64,000 nucleotides of DNA from Pholis gunnellus (GCA_910591455.2 OU342820.1:620001-684000); one strand, 5' to 3'. Shown: positions 13,021-26,803, counted from the stretch's first letter. Made by a program: numbers and translations. Notes: generated from the letters alone by a model not told the origin.

Positions 13021-14934
13021 GACGCCAGGCTGCCTCGAGGCCGTAAACTTTGATTGACGGATGGATTGGAGGAGTGGGAGGGGCTCGGCAGAAAAATATT
13101 TCATATGTACATTAAAAGGGTTTATGGAAAGAAAAATGAGCATCGAAAGAATGAGAGTGAAAGGTTCGGACTCTCTGGCACTTTAGATTCACTTTTGATT
13201 TATGAAATGAAGTGTTTTTGTCCTAGCCTACGAACAGTTACAAGTACAACATGAAGAGTAATGTAGCTTAAGATGCTACACAGTTTTGAGATGAGAAACT
13301 ATGAAATCAAACAGGAACATTCTTAGCATAGGCCCCATAGCCGCATATCAGAATATGAATAAGTAGTAAGTAAGTAAGTAAAAATGATAATATAACCAAC
13401 AAATATTTTTCTATGCATATTTAGAGTGTCTTTGTTTTAACAATTATTTTGAGAAATGTTTTCTATAATCTATGTGCTATTTATGAGCCCACACATGGGT
13501 TTTGTTGGTGAGGTTTCTTGTATTTGGGGTTAGTTAGACCTCAAATACTATACCAGAATACAAATCAAATCCCTCCGTGTTTCACAGTGAGCACCAGATA
13601 AACAGCACACGTCTCAGCTCATGTGAGTGCACATAGGTAGAGCCAGTGTGAACAGCAATGACCCATTTACCTTAAAAAGGGTGCACGGAAACAGGTAGGC
13701 CTGCTTATGGAGTTGATTTCAAGCGCAGCGTGTAGTTGTAGAGCATTGTTAGTGAAAGTGGAGCTGCAGCCTTCAGTGTCAACACAACAGTCTTTGGTAG
13801 ATCCGAGTGCAAACACGGAGCGGACTCAGGGAACGGCCTTCTAACACGGAGCCCATTTAACAACAGCAAACATAGACAACAAGCCGACCTGTCAACTCTC
13901 TGGAGTCCTGCACAGAACATGGACATCCAAACCCATATTTCAGCAAATATGGCGATTTTAGCAGGAAGCGACGGTAAGGTGATAAGTGGACTTGACTTTG
14001 CTACAATAGACCTGCTCACCCTGCTCACCATGAAGCCCTCCTTACATACTATCAACTCTGGAAACAGCACAAGATCTTCAGAACGGGTAGTGTAAATAAA
14101 AAATACTATGCAGTTCAAATAAGAAATAATAATAATGTACCTGAGGCAAAAATATGAATAATGAATGAATAAATAATTCCAATACAAAAGCTAGTAAGTA
14201 ATATTCCTGAGAGTTTGCATTTACAGTAACAATATGTGATGTTTGTCCCACTATAGCAACCCTTAAATAAATATAAATACACGGTGCTGTTATGTGCCTT
14301 TTTGCAGTCTGCGTAGGGATTTTTATTAAATAAAAAATTGAAGACACGCTTCAAACGGACCGTTTGCAGGCAGCACTGTCGTTCTCATCCATCACAAGTT
14401 TCAGTGATGTCGGTGGGCGTTACTGCCGCTGTAGGTTTCCTCTACACTCTCTACAGCCTTTCTATACGCTTCCCCCTCTAGAGAGGGCTCGTTCCCTCTG
14501 AGCGACCCCCGCCCCCAACACACACTCATACAATCCCCCCCCCCCACACACACACTCTCTTCCTTTCTCCTCCTCTTGCTGACGTCAGCCTGACACAAAA
14601 CCTCAATCTACTTCATGAGGAATATTACGATGAAAAATAAACCCCCTCCATCTCGATATTATGTCATTTTTGATTCAAGCAGACATGCATAGTGCGTGTG
14701 TACGATACTGAGGGGGGAGCATGGGCGTCTCCCCCTGCAGCCTATAGGGCCTATAGGGGGGGGGGGGGTTCAGCACAAACACTTATAGAATGGAAAGAAG
14801 GAATTGAACCCTCCAACTTCCCGTTACAGGACTGACCCCTCCCCCCCTCACATTAAGGGTTTGTTCCCTCTGAATACCCGCCCCCTTCCCTTCCTCCCTC
14901 TCTTCCTCCCTCTCTTCCTCCCTCCCCCCTCCCT

Positions 14935-15092
<158 letters not shown>

Positions 15093-15362
15093 GGTTCCAT
15101 GTCAGAAAAGCTGCACCAGAGTAACTTTATAGCGTCTAAGATATCAGCAGAGTTGCCAGACTGGTTTCCGCCAACTTTTGATAACGTAGGGCTGGTAGGG
15201 TAAATTTAGGAGGTTTAGACAATACTGTGCAGACAATATTACCACACAGGCCGTCATGTTATGGTCGAGAACACAGATGTTAAATACAGTTAAATTCAGT
15301 TGAGTCTACTCATTTAATTTTAGAATTATTTTCTCGACACCAGTTGAATTCAATCGTCAAGA

Positions 15363-15388
15363 GGGGGGGGGGGGGGGGGGGGGGGGGG
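15363..15388 (+). repeat. Poly-G run
   Basis: About 26 consecutive guanines, followed shortly by a (CAT)n-like TCATCATCATCATC stretch. Confidence 0.95.
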
Positions 15389-17832
15389 TTGACGTCATCA
15401 TCATCATCATTGACACGGGTATTATAACATGTGGTTGCACCTATTTCTCCAACATTTTATATTTAATTATTTGATGCAGACATGAAGCTTTGTTGTGCTT
15501 ATGAGGGGTTTTACACAGGTATATGGCAAGGTTATGATTTGGAGAAGTTATATTTTTGGTGGATAACACAACTGGCAATCTGGCAACACTGGATATTACA
15601 TCATGGTGTCATTTAAACTGATGTCATGAAAGCACTGACTTCATGAGGGCCACACACCCACACACACACACACCAGAGCACAGTTTCAGAATTTGATTAA
15701 AGGGAAATAATTCACATGATATGTAAGAGATTACTATGTTGTAATAGTTTTATGGGGAAATATACATATATATATATAAATAAAATTCCCCATTCATCAC
15801 CTAGCTTACTTGGAGTATAGTTTTTATAAAAGAGAAACAACAGCGTCTAAAACAAAAAGCTGTCCTTAATTAATGCGCTACTACTGTTGTTTAACAATTG
15901 GGACCTTCTAAAAACGTTCACTAAATTGTTCTACACATTTATTGTCACCTCAAACATCACACAAACTCTGAAGCTCAGCCGTTAGTTTGACAGAAACATT
16001 TTAACACGATCATTTAAAAATATATATATATCAATTTGGCTCTGCTAGCTGAGCGTACGAGCGGCCATTTTAAAAGGCTTTATAACGTTAACAATCCGCT
16101 CGTGCCGCATTCGGTTAAATACTGACACAACTTCTGGAGCGCGAGCCAGGCCAGCTGTGTTACGACAGGGCCAGCCGAGTGAACTACCAACAACAGGTCT
16201 GCTTCATTCAGAGCTTCGCCATTTTGCCCTCTCTGCCTGACGTAAATTGACTCCCCTCCGCGTGGATGCACCACGTGTTGTGGAGCCCACGGAAGGGCCC
16301 CTGCTCGCCCACGGCGCCCCCCCTTTCTCCCACACGCACACACAAAAAAAATCACCTTTATCACCATGGCTCTTCAAGGTTACCACCGAGGAGGATGTGG
16401 GACACAAACAGAATTATTTACCCACCCGCTGGAGATTAGAGGAGAACACAGCCCCGCTGCCATGTTGGTTTCAAAAACATGGTGAGTGGCCTGTGACCAG
16501 AACAGACATTTCAGCCTCACGTCCACAAAAAAAGACCACACTGTTACAAAAAAAAACTGTGAGCAACAACCATGTCGCCACATTTATTGCTACTGTATTT
16601 TTACTCTGGTGGCGCGAGGTGGGCGCCCACAAAACCAGTTCAAATTCACATATTTGGCCACATTCACGCAAAATCACACGCATACTGATTACACAGATAC
16701 AGAGATATTCCACAAACAAACAATCAACCAAAACGATTTAACGATTAAATCTACATTCACTGGCGTTTTTTGTCATGAGACATACACACACGCACACACA
16801 CACACAAACGCGCGCGCGCCCGTGAGGCCAAATGGCAGAACATGGACAACTGTGCTTGCTGCTCACCTCGTATCTGTGCCAAAGGTTACCGGCATGGACG
16901 ACGGTCTATAGGCGAATTCCATAATACTGTTTAAAGCAGGTCAAGTCTGGCTCTTAGCACAGAGCAGCTGATCCACAATGGAGCCCAGTTCATCCTTCGG
17001 ACCGAGGAAGGTCTGAGCTACAGGTCCGTTTGGTCCATTAAAATGCTTTGCAACCACGACAGAAATCAAGTGGCTTTTTTATTAACATCAATCAGCACCA
17101 CTGACCTGTTTTAACTTTACAGCTGGCTACAAAAGCAGCTCAAAATAATATTGAATAATATTACAATTATAAATATACAGCTGCGTTTTTGCAAGAAACG
17201 AATGAGATTCAGCAGAACATGTATGCACTATTTATTCAACATTATTGAAACAATTAGGACTCCGTTAAGTCGCATAAAACCTCAATATGTACATTTTGGC
17301 TAGATATATTCGACAAAGATTGCGTTCATTTCACATCAGTTTTTTTAATTATTCGCCAATTTGGCCCAAAAAACACTACATGCAACAAAACAATGTGTGC
17401 ACAATTAAATGGAAAATATGTTCCAAGCTCCAGAGTAAAAAAAACCCATGTTAAATAAAAGTGGAGCTGGAGGAAAGGCTGAGCATTTAAGGAGGCACTT
17501 AAAGCTTTATGTAACGACTTTACGGAGAATACTATCTATATATGCCTTCTATGGCTTCACTCACTACTCAACACAACCCAGCCAGGCAACCCAGCACGGC
17601 AGCTAAAGCTGTCACAGTTCAGTTTCACAGCAATGGCCGACAAGGTTGAGGCTACACAGTAACGACACCAACACAAAAAAAAGACCGACTACTGCCCCGA
17701 ACTCAACCTCCAAAAGGCTGCCAATACATGCAGACATGGTAATGTTTCAAAGTACCGCACCATACGTTGTACTTTATGACTTAATGAAAGAAAGAGTTGG
17801 GCAAAGGTGATGCAACCCATGACAGTGGTCAT

Positions 17833-17835
<3 letters not shown>

Positions 17836-17885
<50 letters not shown>
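17836..17885 (+). repeat. (GA)n tract
   Basis: About 50 bp of GA dinucleotides, 32 bp downstream of igf2bp1 exon 2 in the direction of transcription. It reads (CU)n in the pre-mRNA. Confidence 0.95.
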
Positions 17886-17888
<3 letters not shown>

Positions 17889-17916
17889 GGGGGGTGTAAT
17901 GCTAAATGTTGTTTAC

Positions 17917-17977
17917 CTTTGCTTCTTGGGGACGGAGTGCTCGACCTCAATACGTTTCCCTTGAAGTTCCACTTTGC
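17917..17977 (-). CDS. igf2bp1: igf2bp1 coding exon 2
   Basis: This 61-nt exon sits between a TTTTTTCAG acceptor and a GTAAAC donor. It completes the split glycine codon and codes for GKVELQGKRIEVEHSVPKKQ plus two bases of the next arginine codon. This is the end of RRM1 and the start of the linker to RRM2. Confidence 0.93.
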
Positions 17978-19269
17978 CTGAAAAAACATTTTTTAAAATT
18001 GGGGGTTCAAAATCACACTGTGGCGACATGCTAACTGTTAAAAGCTACTTGGAGGCCCATTGTGAAGATGTGTTGCACTCAGGGTACATAGCTAATGTCT
18101 GTGTGTGTGTGGGGGGTGGGGGGGGGGGGGGGGGCAGCAGCTAACAGCTAACTTTTATTTTTTCAAAACCGCGGCTTTTCAAAGAGCTACAAAGAATGTG
18201 TGAGAGGTTCAAAAGGGCCGACTTAAAAAAGTCATGGAACAAGTGAATTGTGTAGGCACGTTACTCGTGTCCCACAATGAGCTACTTGGACCCCTGAGAG
18301 ATGCAGTATGACAACCATACGAATATGAATCATTCTGTCTTTATTTCATTTAAAGTCAACACGCTGTATCGCTGTAACGGGTGTTTTCGTGTAGACTAAA
18401 ATAAGTAGGAGCTGACATGGCGACCTTGCCTCCTCACGTTACATTCTGTGTAAATCTCACGATTTCAATGCTGAGGCTTTCACAATAACGGTGCCACTTG
18501 TCGACCACGTTGTATTCGTGGTGGTGTGGGGTCCGTTTTAGAGAGTAACCTGCACGGGGGAAGATATTTTTTTTCTATCTTTGTCATAGTGGACTGCCGG
18601 CTCAAAGGGGGAGGGGAGGCTTCATACTATATCACAGGAGTAGCCCCACCGTCACTCAGTCCAATGCTACGCGTGCAAGTCATTAAAATGCCACTCACAT
18701 GCACACACTAGTCTGAAACGCACGAGCCCCAATCATCACAGAATTATAAGTATTTTTTTTACAATAGCAATATTGTGAAGTAGGCTAGTGCTTTACGTTG
18801 GTTCGGGCATTAGCTTTAGGCTACGTTTATTAACGTTACGTGTGCCCCCCCTCCCCTATAAAAGTTGAATGGCTCCCCTGTGCGTATGGCTCACCAGACG
18901 CCATTAAGCTAGCGTCAATAAAATAACGGTATTTATTTTTAACCGGCGTGTTCAAACTGAAGCCTCCGTATTGGACGGAGAGTGAAATGCGGGGCGCACC
19001 GCCGAAGGTGGGTACGCAGCGGCGTGCACCGCTCCCTTTTAGAATGAATGAAATTGAAAAGGTGGAAGGCGGTCAGTATTCCACATTTACTCACCGGAAA
19101 AGGTCTCGATAGCCTTCATGGCCCACTGGTCGTCCGGACAATCCACAAAAGCATAGCCGGTTTTCATGAGAAACTGTCCGGAGTACTGGATCTTGTGTTC
19201 GTCAAAGGTTTTCCCCAAGTCTTCAGCAGTTACGCTGTCGCCTAGATTCCCAATATACAGCTTGTGCAT
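17917..19269 (-). CDS. igf2bp1: igf2bp1 (IMP1), first two coding exons, 3' part outside window
   Basis: This is the 5' part of the gene for insulin-like growth factor 2 mRNA-binding protein 1, a cytoplasmic RNA-binding protein (two RRMs, four KH domains) that controls stability, localisation and translation of target mRNAs. Joined exons 19269-19095 and 17977-17917 give 78 complete codons plus two bases, covering RRM1. Visible motifs are RNP2 (KLYIGNL), RNP1 (GYAFVDCPD), then WAMKAIETFSG and GKVELQGKR, and the linker EHSVPKKQR. The runs EHKI-YSGQF and GKVELQGKR fit IGF2BP1 better than IGF2BP2 or IGF2BP3 as I know them. The start ATG has a strong context (ACCACC before ATG) and begins MHKLYIG, where the family usually has MNKLYIG. 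RRM2 and the KH domains must lie beyond the left edge. Confidence 0.93.
17978..19094 (-). other. igf2bp1: igf2bp1 intron 1
   Basis: The intron is about 1.1 kb with GT-AG ends. It holds a poly-G run at about 18109-18135 and moderately CpG-rich sequence near exon 1. On the plus strand there is a TATA-like CTATAAAAG near 18855, with nothing downstream to make it a credible promoter. Confidence 0.85.
19095..19269 (-). CDS. igf2bp1: igf2bp1 coding exon 1
   Basis: The exon codes for 58 residues plus the first base of a glycine codon: MHKLYIGNL through AIETFS. The donor is TCCG followed by GTGAGT. The frame stays open upstream to a methionine at 19398, which would add 43 residues (MWQILVAPL...). 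The start at 19269 is preferred because it has the better context and matches the family's N-terminus. Confidence 0.93.
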
Positions 19270-20300
19270 GGTGGTAATTGTTTTTCCAAGTCCAAAAACG
19301 AAAAAAAAAACAAAAGCCCGGAATAACTGAAATTGAAGCCAGCCAAAAAAAAGTTTCTCTCCTGATTTTGCTAAAGGCGCAACAAGAATCTGCCACACTA
19401 ACTGAGAGTGGAAATCGAACTAGATGGGAAAGGATGTCTAAAAAAAAGTGTTAATTCTCCGCAGCAAACAAAGGAAAAAGGTGTTAAAACAGATGATAAC
19501 GTTGAATTTAGCCGTAAATCCAGTTGAAGAAGTGGAGCAGGAGAAGACTTGCAGCCGGCCCCAGCAGACGAATACAGCAGCAGCCTACAGCCTCTCTGTC
19601 GCGCGGAGGAGGTGGATTTGGTGATGGGTCTATGGTGGATGAGTGGGGGAAAAAACTATGGCGGGATCAGGTCAGGAAAAAATGTTTTCCTCTCTCTCTC
19701 TATTTCTCTCTCTCTCTCCCTCTCTCTCTCGCTCTCTCTCGTTTCCTAGCCTTCCTCTCTTTCAGCGATCCGCTTGCTACCGACAGAGGGGTGATGCCGC
19801 CCCTCCGCCGACTCGATTCGCGTTTTTTTTGTTCGCAAAGGGGAAACCACGTGGTCTATTTGGAGTAGGTTAGAGAGAGGAGGAAGGGGAGGCCCCCCCC
19901 CCTTCTCATCCTAGGGGGTATTCACCAGATACACGCGTGCACGCGCACGTGCATGCAAACTGAGAACCCCCCCGCTTAATTCCGTACTGTACTCGTGCGC
20001 GCGGTGAAGGTTGTGTGCTGTGCTGTGCTGGGTGTGGGGCGCATTTTAATGCACGCGACGTGGCCGCGTGCGCTTCTGCCCGTGCGGCAAAGATTAGGCG
20101 ACACGGAGGGGCGGGCCACAGCGGTGTAAGCTACAAACTGGTTACGGTGCCTTGACTCACTCCGACCTGACTTGAATATCTGAGGGTCTGGGTGGGACAG
20201 CCGTCCACATTTAAATAACAATGCACCGCCTGCCAATTCTATAGCCGAGCGCCCCCCCACCTCCGTGCCGCTCCCACCCTCTGCATATGATGCGTGGTGA
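19270..20300 (-). promoter_or_regulatory. igf2bp1: igf2bp1 5' leader and CpG-rich promoter region
   Basis: The kilobase upstream of the igf2bp1 start codon is CpG-rich, with GCGCGC/CACGTG-type clusters at about 19920-20110, and carries a CT tract at 19683-19745. No other coding exon is visible. The position directly 5' of the first coding exon makes it the likely promoter and 5' UTR. The exact transcription start cannot be read from sequence. Confidence 0.6.
19683..19745 (+). repeat. (CT)n tract upstream of igf2bp1
   Basis: This is an imperfect CTCTCT run with short interruptions, read as GAGAGA on the transcribed strand. Such GA/CT tracts are common near vertebrate promoters. It lies about 410 bp upstream of the start codon. 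Confidence 0.85.
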
Positions 20301-23149
20301 AGAAGTTAGCCGTCATGATGTTACATAAGTGACCTATGGTGAACCTCGAGCCCGAGGAACAAAAGGTCCAGGGCCCCATTCTTCCCCAGGGGCCGCGAGG
20401 GCTCCGCTACTAGAACCTGCGCAACACCTCACTCCGCTACATTGTTACTAGAGCCCCATTAACTGAAACAATGCCTATCAGATATGGCGGCTGTAGAGAC
20501 CAGGCTGTTGTCGCGAGGCAGGCGGGTTATCTCCATATAGCTAGATGTTAGGAGAACTACACGAACCCTCGGCTTTTACAGACACTTAAATGAAATGGTC
20601 GTGGTGTAGGCCGACTATTCGTCAGTGAGGCCATGGCTTCCAACAGGCGGTACACCCAAAAAGCGCAGCAGTGTGCGCCACTCCCAAAAAACAGGCTCGT
20701 TAGCTTCGTTTTTTTCATATTTCTCTTGTGGGGCGCTGAGGAGTATGGCGCAGTTGCTGGGCTACAGCACCACACACACACAACACCACACGCCACTCTG
20801 CGTGGATGGAGGCTTCTTTTTTTCAAAATGGAGGCAGTTACTGATTCACAGGCCTGCCCCCCCCCCCCCCCCCCCCCCCCCAAACACACACACGCGCGCG
20901 CGCACGCATGCAGAGTTTGGCTGTGGTTCACTTTTGGCGCTCTGTGCGTGCGCCTATCTCACGCACGGTATACGTTGCGACAAGGCTGGCTTTTGCGAAG
21001 GTTTATCTTCGTCTGTGCGAGAGGCCGTGTAGACTTTGTAGCCAAATTGCACCCGCCCGTTGAAGGCAACGTGGCATTCTTCGTGCGCTCGCCTGGTTAG
21101 AAAATGGCTCCTGTGCACAAAATGGATCCAAACCCCTCAAACTGCTTGTACAGTAACCTTGGCCTCACCAGGAATAACATTTTAAAAACGAAGAAATGTT
21201 ATTATAGAATCCTATGTTTTCATCTGCATATAGGATGTAGTGTGTGTGTGTATACATATATGAACAAATAAAAAATAAATCGAATTGAATTAATTTGGCT
21301 CAACAAGTAAAGTGCCCCTAGTGTTTTTTCCCTCATAATAGTTTCCATGTATGATTAATGAACTTCATTAGCCCATATAGGCCTATTTCTCCTGAAAGCA
21401 TATGAATTTATTCTAGGGACACAGTGGATTAAAATCAACAAATGGATTAAACTATTACACCATACAATTAACCATAAATGATTGTCATTACCATATCCAG
21501 CGTTAATACCACAAGCATGACACATCGTAATCCCAGCGACATCTTTATTAGACGGAGTAGCCTGTCGGGTAGAAGAAGAGGAGCACTGATTATCACGTCA
21601 TCAGGGTGGATCTGTAGCCTTCATGGTGAAGGATGAATACATTCTTGTTATACTGTCAATAAAAGCAATTATTCAGTGCAGCCATGCTTTAAAGCTGCTA
21701 CAGACTCAGTTTTTTCCCCTTGTTCTGAGATGGTGTGAACCATCATACCCCCCCCCCCCCCCCCCTTCTCCAAACACACACACACACACACTGGTGAGGT
21801 CACAGGTTAGGGGTCTCCGAAGGTCAAATATCCACATAGGAGGCAACATTACTTTGAGCACAGTGAGTGATCTTTTCCAAGTTTCAGAGCTAAACTGGGA
21901 TTAAGATCGTAAACTATAACCAGGACATTGTTTGTAGGCTAATGGTGCAAATAATGGGTGAATGGGAATTTAAGAGGTTTGAAAGTGTTCTTGAATTCAG
22001 ACCAGAGAACACTGTTTCTGTCAGAGACGATCAGGAATCTTTTCACTTAAAAAAGGCAGAGTATGTAAATGACGAATGAAGGAAAGTTTAAGTTCCAAAT
22101 GTAACGCGAGAAAAGCTGTTAAAATACGGTCATGACTCCTTTCACACCGTGAGGACACCAGGTTGTTGCACTGACCTTTCTGGTGTGTTACCTTCGATGG
22201 AACAGAGTTTTATTTAGTTTCTGTCCGGTGTGATGAAGTTCAAATCGCTGATTTTGTCAGTGGAGACTCGTAGCTTCAGGTAAATCATACCACAGATGTT
22301 TCTTTTTCATATCTAACTTGGTGAATGAAGGCTGTATGTTGACCAAAGCGGAGTTGCAGATTGTTGGAACGGCGGAAAGAGCTAACCGAGACGGTTCTGA
22401 TGAGTTTTATTTTGTTTTTGTTGAGTTAGAATGAAATGTGTTTTGATGATCGTCGATGTAAAAAGGACTCCGTTGACTAATCACTGCAGCTCAGCTAGGT
22501 TGATTTAGAACAGGGCATCACATCTTTCTGGAAAACATCCATCTGTAAAGTAAGTTATGAAATGTATTGGAGTGAAAAGTTCAATATTTCCCTCAGAGGT
22601 GTAGTGGAGTGGAAGTAGAAGGGAGCATGAAAACGTAGCTCGATGGCGGTGTTTAGGAAGCGTACAAAAAGGTGTTTAGGGGAAGAATGTAAGAGCCTGT
22701 TAACAGTCTGTCTCTGTGTGTGTGTGAGTGTGTGTGTGTTTGTGTGTGTTTTGGGGGAGGGGTGGATAGGTCAAAGGGCGGGTCAAAGAAACCGGGTGGT
22801 GAATCAGGCCGGAATGCAGAAGGAGGAAACAAACCCTCCTGGGGTAATGCAAATGGCCTAATGTCCATCTCTTCATCTCTTCTTCTACTTTGTCTTCTCT
22901 CTTCCTCTTGAGCTTACTGCATGGGATGTAGTACTGTACATTATAATATACGCTGCGGTAACTTTGACTTTGTTGTCTCTGTGAAATGTCGTATGATGAG
23001 TAATAATGCTTTTCTCTCGACTGTTTCTGAGAAATATGATCACCTTCCAGGGCTCGACAGTTAGAGTTTTGAGAAATATTAAACTGAGGTAAGCCTGCAT
23101 AGTATCTTAATTACTAAATGTTAAAAGAAAAATGGTAACCTCAGTTTCA

Positions 23150-23280
23150 GCAATCAAAAGCGGTTGCCTAAAACTTGATGTGAGGGTCCCGGGACAGAGG
23201 ATGTCGCACACAGATTGTAGTATACGAGGCAAATTTGTGATTTGTGATTTTGGGCTATACAAAATAAATTGAATTGAAAA
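23150..23280 (-). mobile_element. Common teleost interspersed repeat fragment
   Basis: On the minus strand the fragment begins TTCAATTTATTTTGTATAGC, continues CCAAAATCACAAATC, and ends with GCGACATCCTCTGTCCC. This layout is familiar from abundant short repeats in many fish genomes. The exact family name is not certain to me. Confidence 0.55.
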
Positions 23281-25379
23281 TGAAAGTTGTCGTTGAGCCC
23301 CTCCTCTACTCTGTGGCTCTACAAACCAACGGAACTGCCCCAACAACAACAAAAAACTAGTATCCACTGTTCCCTTATGAGACAGCCTCTCTGTCAGAGA
23401 GACAAGAAGCACTGCCACTAGATCTTTAAGATGGAATCTCCAAAATCCTGTCTGAAAATAGTCCCCAACAAATGTCCCCCCCCCCATCCCTACAGCAACC
23501 ACTGGTTAGAAATTACAGAGCCTTTTCAAATAATGGAACTATAAACTTGTGAAAGATTTACATCTTCAGTGTGAGCCAATGAGCTGAGAGCCACAGACAG
23601 GGAGTCAGAGTGTATTGGGATATACGGACTAACAGATGAGATTTTCATGTGTTAACAAAAAGGAATAAATCCAGAGTAACACCAACCTTATCCTTTTCAT
23701 TTTAAAGTCCCTGACAAATGAGCAATACGAGGCAGAAGTCACAGCAGTCTGTCAGTTGGTGGAGAATTAGCTTGAGCTGATGGTGTCCAAAGCGTTCAGA
23801 TTTCCCCTCTGTTGCATTCTGGGTAGAAAACCTCCTTTCTGCAGAGTCCGTGAGGATCAGTCCTCACTAGACGGCCTGTTCAAAACCAAATGAATGAGAT
23901 CAGGGTTTTTTTTTCCATAAGTGAACTAGAACATTTGACTGTAAATTTCCATTTTTGTATATTGATTTTATTATATTTTGTAGTCCCAGGCCCACAGTTC
24001 CACAGCTCTCCATCATCATTTCATAAGCCTATTTAAAATGATAGTGTGATTTCAGACATGTGTGTCAACCTCTATATTCATAGACTGCATCCATTTGTTT
24101 TTCCCAGTCTGAATATAATTCTGTCAATGACGTGTGACGTGAATCAAGCACATCACAAATCACAGCTTTATTTATCACAGAGTATTTCGCTGCAGAAGAA
24201 GAGAAACACAAAAACATAGAATATGAAAACTGAAAGACAAAACACGCTTTGTACAAATTTAAAAAAAAAATGTTTTCTCTCTTTACTGCTCAAAAAGAAT
24301 GTGTCTCGATAAATAATTTAAAATGTCTAACATCGGAAAGAACAAAGTATAACAACTGAAACATCAGCCTGCGTTCTAAAGAATAACGTTTCTGTAGACT
24401 CTTTAATAACGTGTTGAAAGACAAATACATTTATGAAAAATATTAAGAGTTATGGCAGCATGTTAAAGTTCACCCAAACTCAGCGCTCTTTGCTTTACAT
24501 GTAAAAACATTTAAGCATGTCATTTCCTATGCTGTGGGACTGTTTCCATGGATACACACACCTGACGCTGCTTGAAGCCTGGATTCTTGAGCAAAATGTA
24601 TTTTCACGCTGCTTATTTTAAAAGACAGCAGTTTTCTGTTAAATTGATACTTCTACTAAAAACAGTTATTTCTGTTTTACTTAATTTGTAGTTTTAAACA
24701 ATTTCAACCACATCACACTGTCTTCTTCTTGATGCTACTAAAAGGCCCAGAAAAAGCAAGTAAGTGGACCTTAAGTTGGGATTGTTTTTCTCAGACAACA
24801 ATTCCAGGGTTGAGGATGAACTTTCATGCTTTTAAAACAAGATAAAAGAACGCAAATTGGTTAAAATGAGGCCTTCAAACGTCCGACATGTTCATGTGTT
24901 AAATATGTCTTGAATGTGAACAGACTCGGGCTCGGTAGGAATTCTGTACTTAGTTTTTCCAAAGATTGTTCTACATTTGATCCACAACACCAGCTCTGTT
25001 GCTACAAATGCCGGATTTGATCGTCCCAAGTCCCGCAGAATATTCCGGAGATAAACTTGACTAAGTGGAATAAAAAAATAAAGAATTATTTTCGAATTGT
25101 GCTCAAGAATACCGGGAACATTTGAGCTCAAGTAGTTCTTGGGCGAGTTTCAAACCTTTTAAATCCACGTCTCACTTCCAATTGAAATAGGCCTCACTGC
25201 ATGTAGGCCACACTTCCTGTGCCGACATCACGGAAACAGGAAGTGCTCGAGATAGTGAGTGTGTGCGTAGACCTGCAGAAATGAGGCTTTCATGGATGAA
25301 ATCTGTTTAGAGAAAACGACAACAAACCACCACAGAGAAGAGAATGTGTATGAATGTATTTTCTGAAACTAAAGTATTC

Positions 25380-25780
25380 TGATCTATTAAGTAAAAATAA
25401 ACTACATCAGTCCTACATTGGAAAGGAAGAAGTACCGTAGTATTATCAGAATAAATGTACTTCAAAGTACTCAGTGCAGAGGATTGGCCCCCGTGAGCTC
25501 TTCATTTACTACATTACTGGATGACTTGCGTCAACAGTATTTTACTGTATTAAAGTTGAGCCGAGTGGCTAATTTTAATTAGCCGTCAATGCCATATTTT
25601 ATAAGTTCTTCATATATTTTAATGTGCAAAGTAACTACTGGTCAGACAGTAATAATTACAATATTCCTCTTTCAACTATAGTGCAATAGAAGTAGCACTA
25701 TAAAGTGGTATATAATGGAAATACTAAAATACAAGTACCACAAACTTTGGAGTAAATGTACTAGGTACTTTCCACCGCTG
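25380..25780 (+). repeat. Teleost AGTACTTT-type interspersed repeat
   Basis: The stretch contains AATGTACTTCAAAGTACT, TTTTACTGTATTAAAG, AAATACAAGTACCAC and GTACTTTCCACCGCTG. These are hallmarks of a repeat common in teleost genomes. Related pieces occur at about 26330-26450 and 42840-43140. Boundaries are approximate. Confidence 0.45.
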
Positions 25781-26752
25781 CCTGAAATGCAGCGATCACT
25801 TTCATAGTAACAGTACATGGAAATAGTTACTTCAGAGCATTGAAGAAGTTTATTTTCTTCTGCTGGAGGATACATCTGTGAATGATGTTGTTTTAGTGGA
25901 AGTCAACCAGAAACTGGAAGCACTGTGATCCAGAGAGAGGCACCGTTTCTACAGAGGAGGAGAAGAAACTATCAGCAAAAACTCAAAAGTTCCAGCTTTG
26001 TATCCTCAATTAGTACTTCGGTCTATTACTTGATTGGCAGTAGCAGCTCTAGAGCGCAGAAATACTCGGTTACAAGTAAAAGTCATGCATTCAAAACAAA
26101 AGTAGCAGCATTCAAAAAAGGAAATAAAGATGCTGAAATTTAGAATAATGTCATCGGATTACAATTATTGATGCATTTATGTTTTCATCGCTTCAATGTT
26201 GCAGTTGGTCTCATTTTTATTTAGCTTGTGAATTTTCCCATGAGAAAAACCTTGTATCTCAACATTTATTGTTTGTATTTTATTTTATTTATCTGGATCC
26301 ATGAACTAACTAGTAACTAAAATTAAAGTAAATATACTTAAAATAAACATAGTGCAGTAAAAAGTAGCCTACAATGTTTGCCTCTGACTTGTGTTGGAGT
26401 TGAAAGTGGCGGAAAATGAAAATACTCTTGTAAAAGTACAAGTACGTATGAAACAAAAGCTACACGTGTATTCTAATTATTAAACACACTCGCAAACACA
26501 ACACCAGCTAAGTGAAAGGGAAAATGAAGCTCCAACCCGACGAGATAACAATGAATTAACCGTCAGCTGTCGACGGAGAGTTCGAATCAGTCGAATATCG
26601 AATGTGTTCTATAACGAGGGAGGAGACACCTCGTGTTTATTTCTCCTTTCTGTTTCTTAATGTTCGTTTCCACAGTGCAGTCACTGGATCCCCATCACAC
26701 CGCATCTTTTCATTACGGACGGTCAGGATTGGATGACCGAATTACCCTCACA

Positions 26753-26753
<1 letters not shown>

Positions 26754-26801
<48 letters not shown>
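26754..26801 (+). repeat. (CA)n microsatellite
   Basis: An uninterrupted CA run of about 48 bp. Confidence 0.97.

Positions 26802-26803
<2 letters not shown>

Noticed and set aside
12265..13143. 292-codon minus-strand frame
   Set aside because: It is a translation of the 19-bp minisatellite that cycles through three phases and is not a protein-coding pattern.
13705..14187. 160-codon minus-strand frame as an igf2bp1 exon
   Set aside because: The translation shows no RRM or KH motif, and the stretch has no convincing acceptor and donor in a fitting phase.
18850..18870. Plus-strand TATA-like CTATAAAAG in igf2bp1 intron 1
   Set aside because: No downstream coding exon or initiator context was seen on the plus strand. 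A single TATA match is expected by chance.
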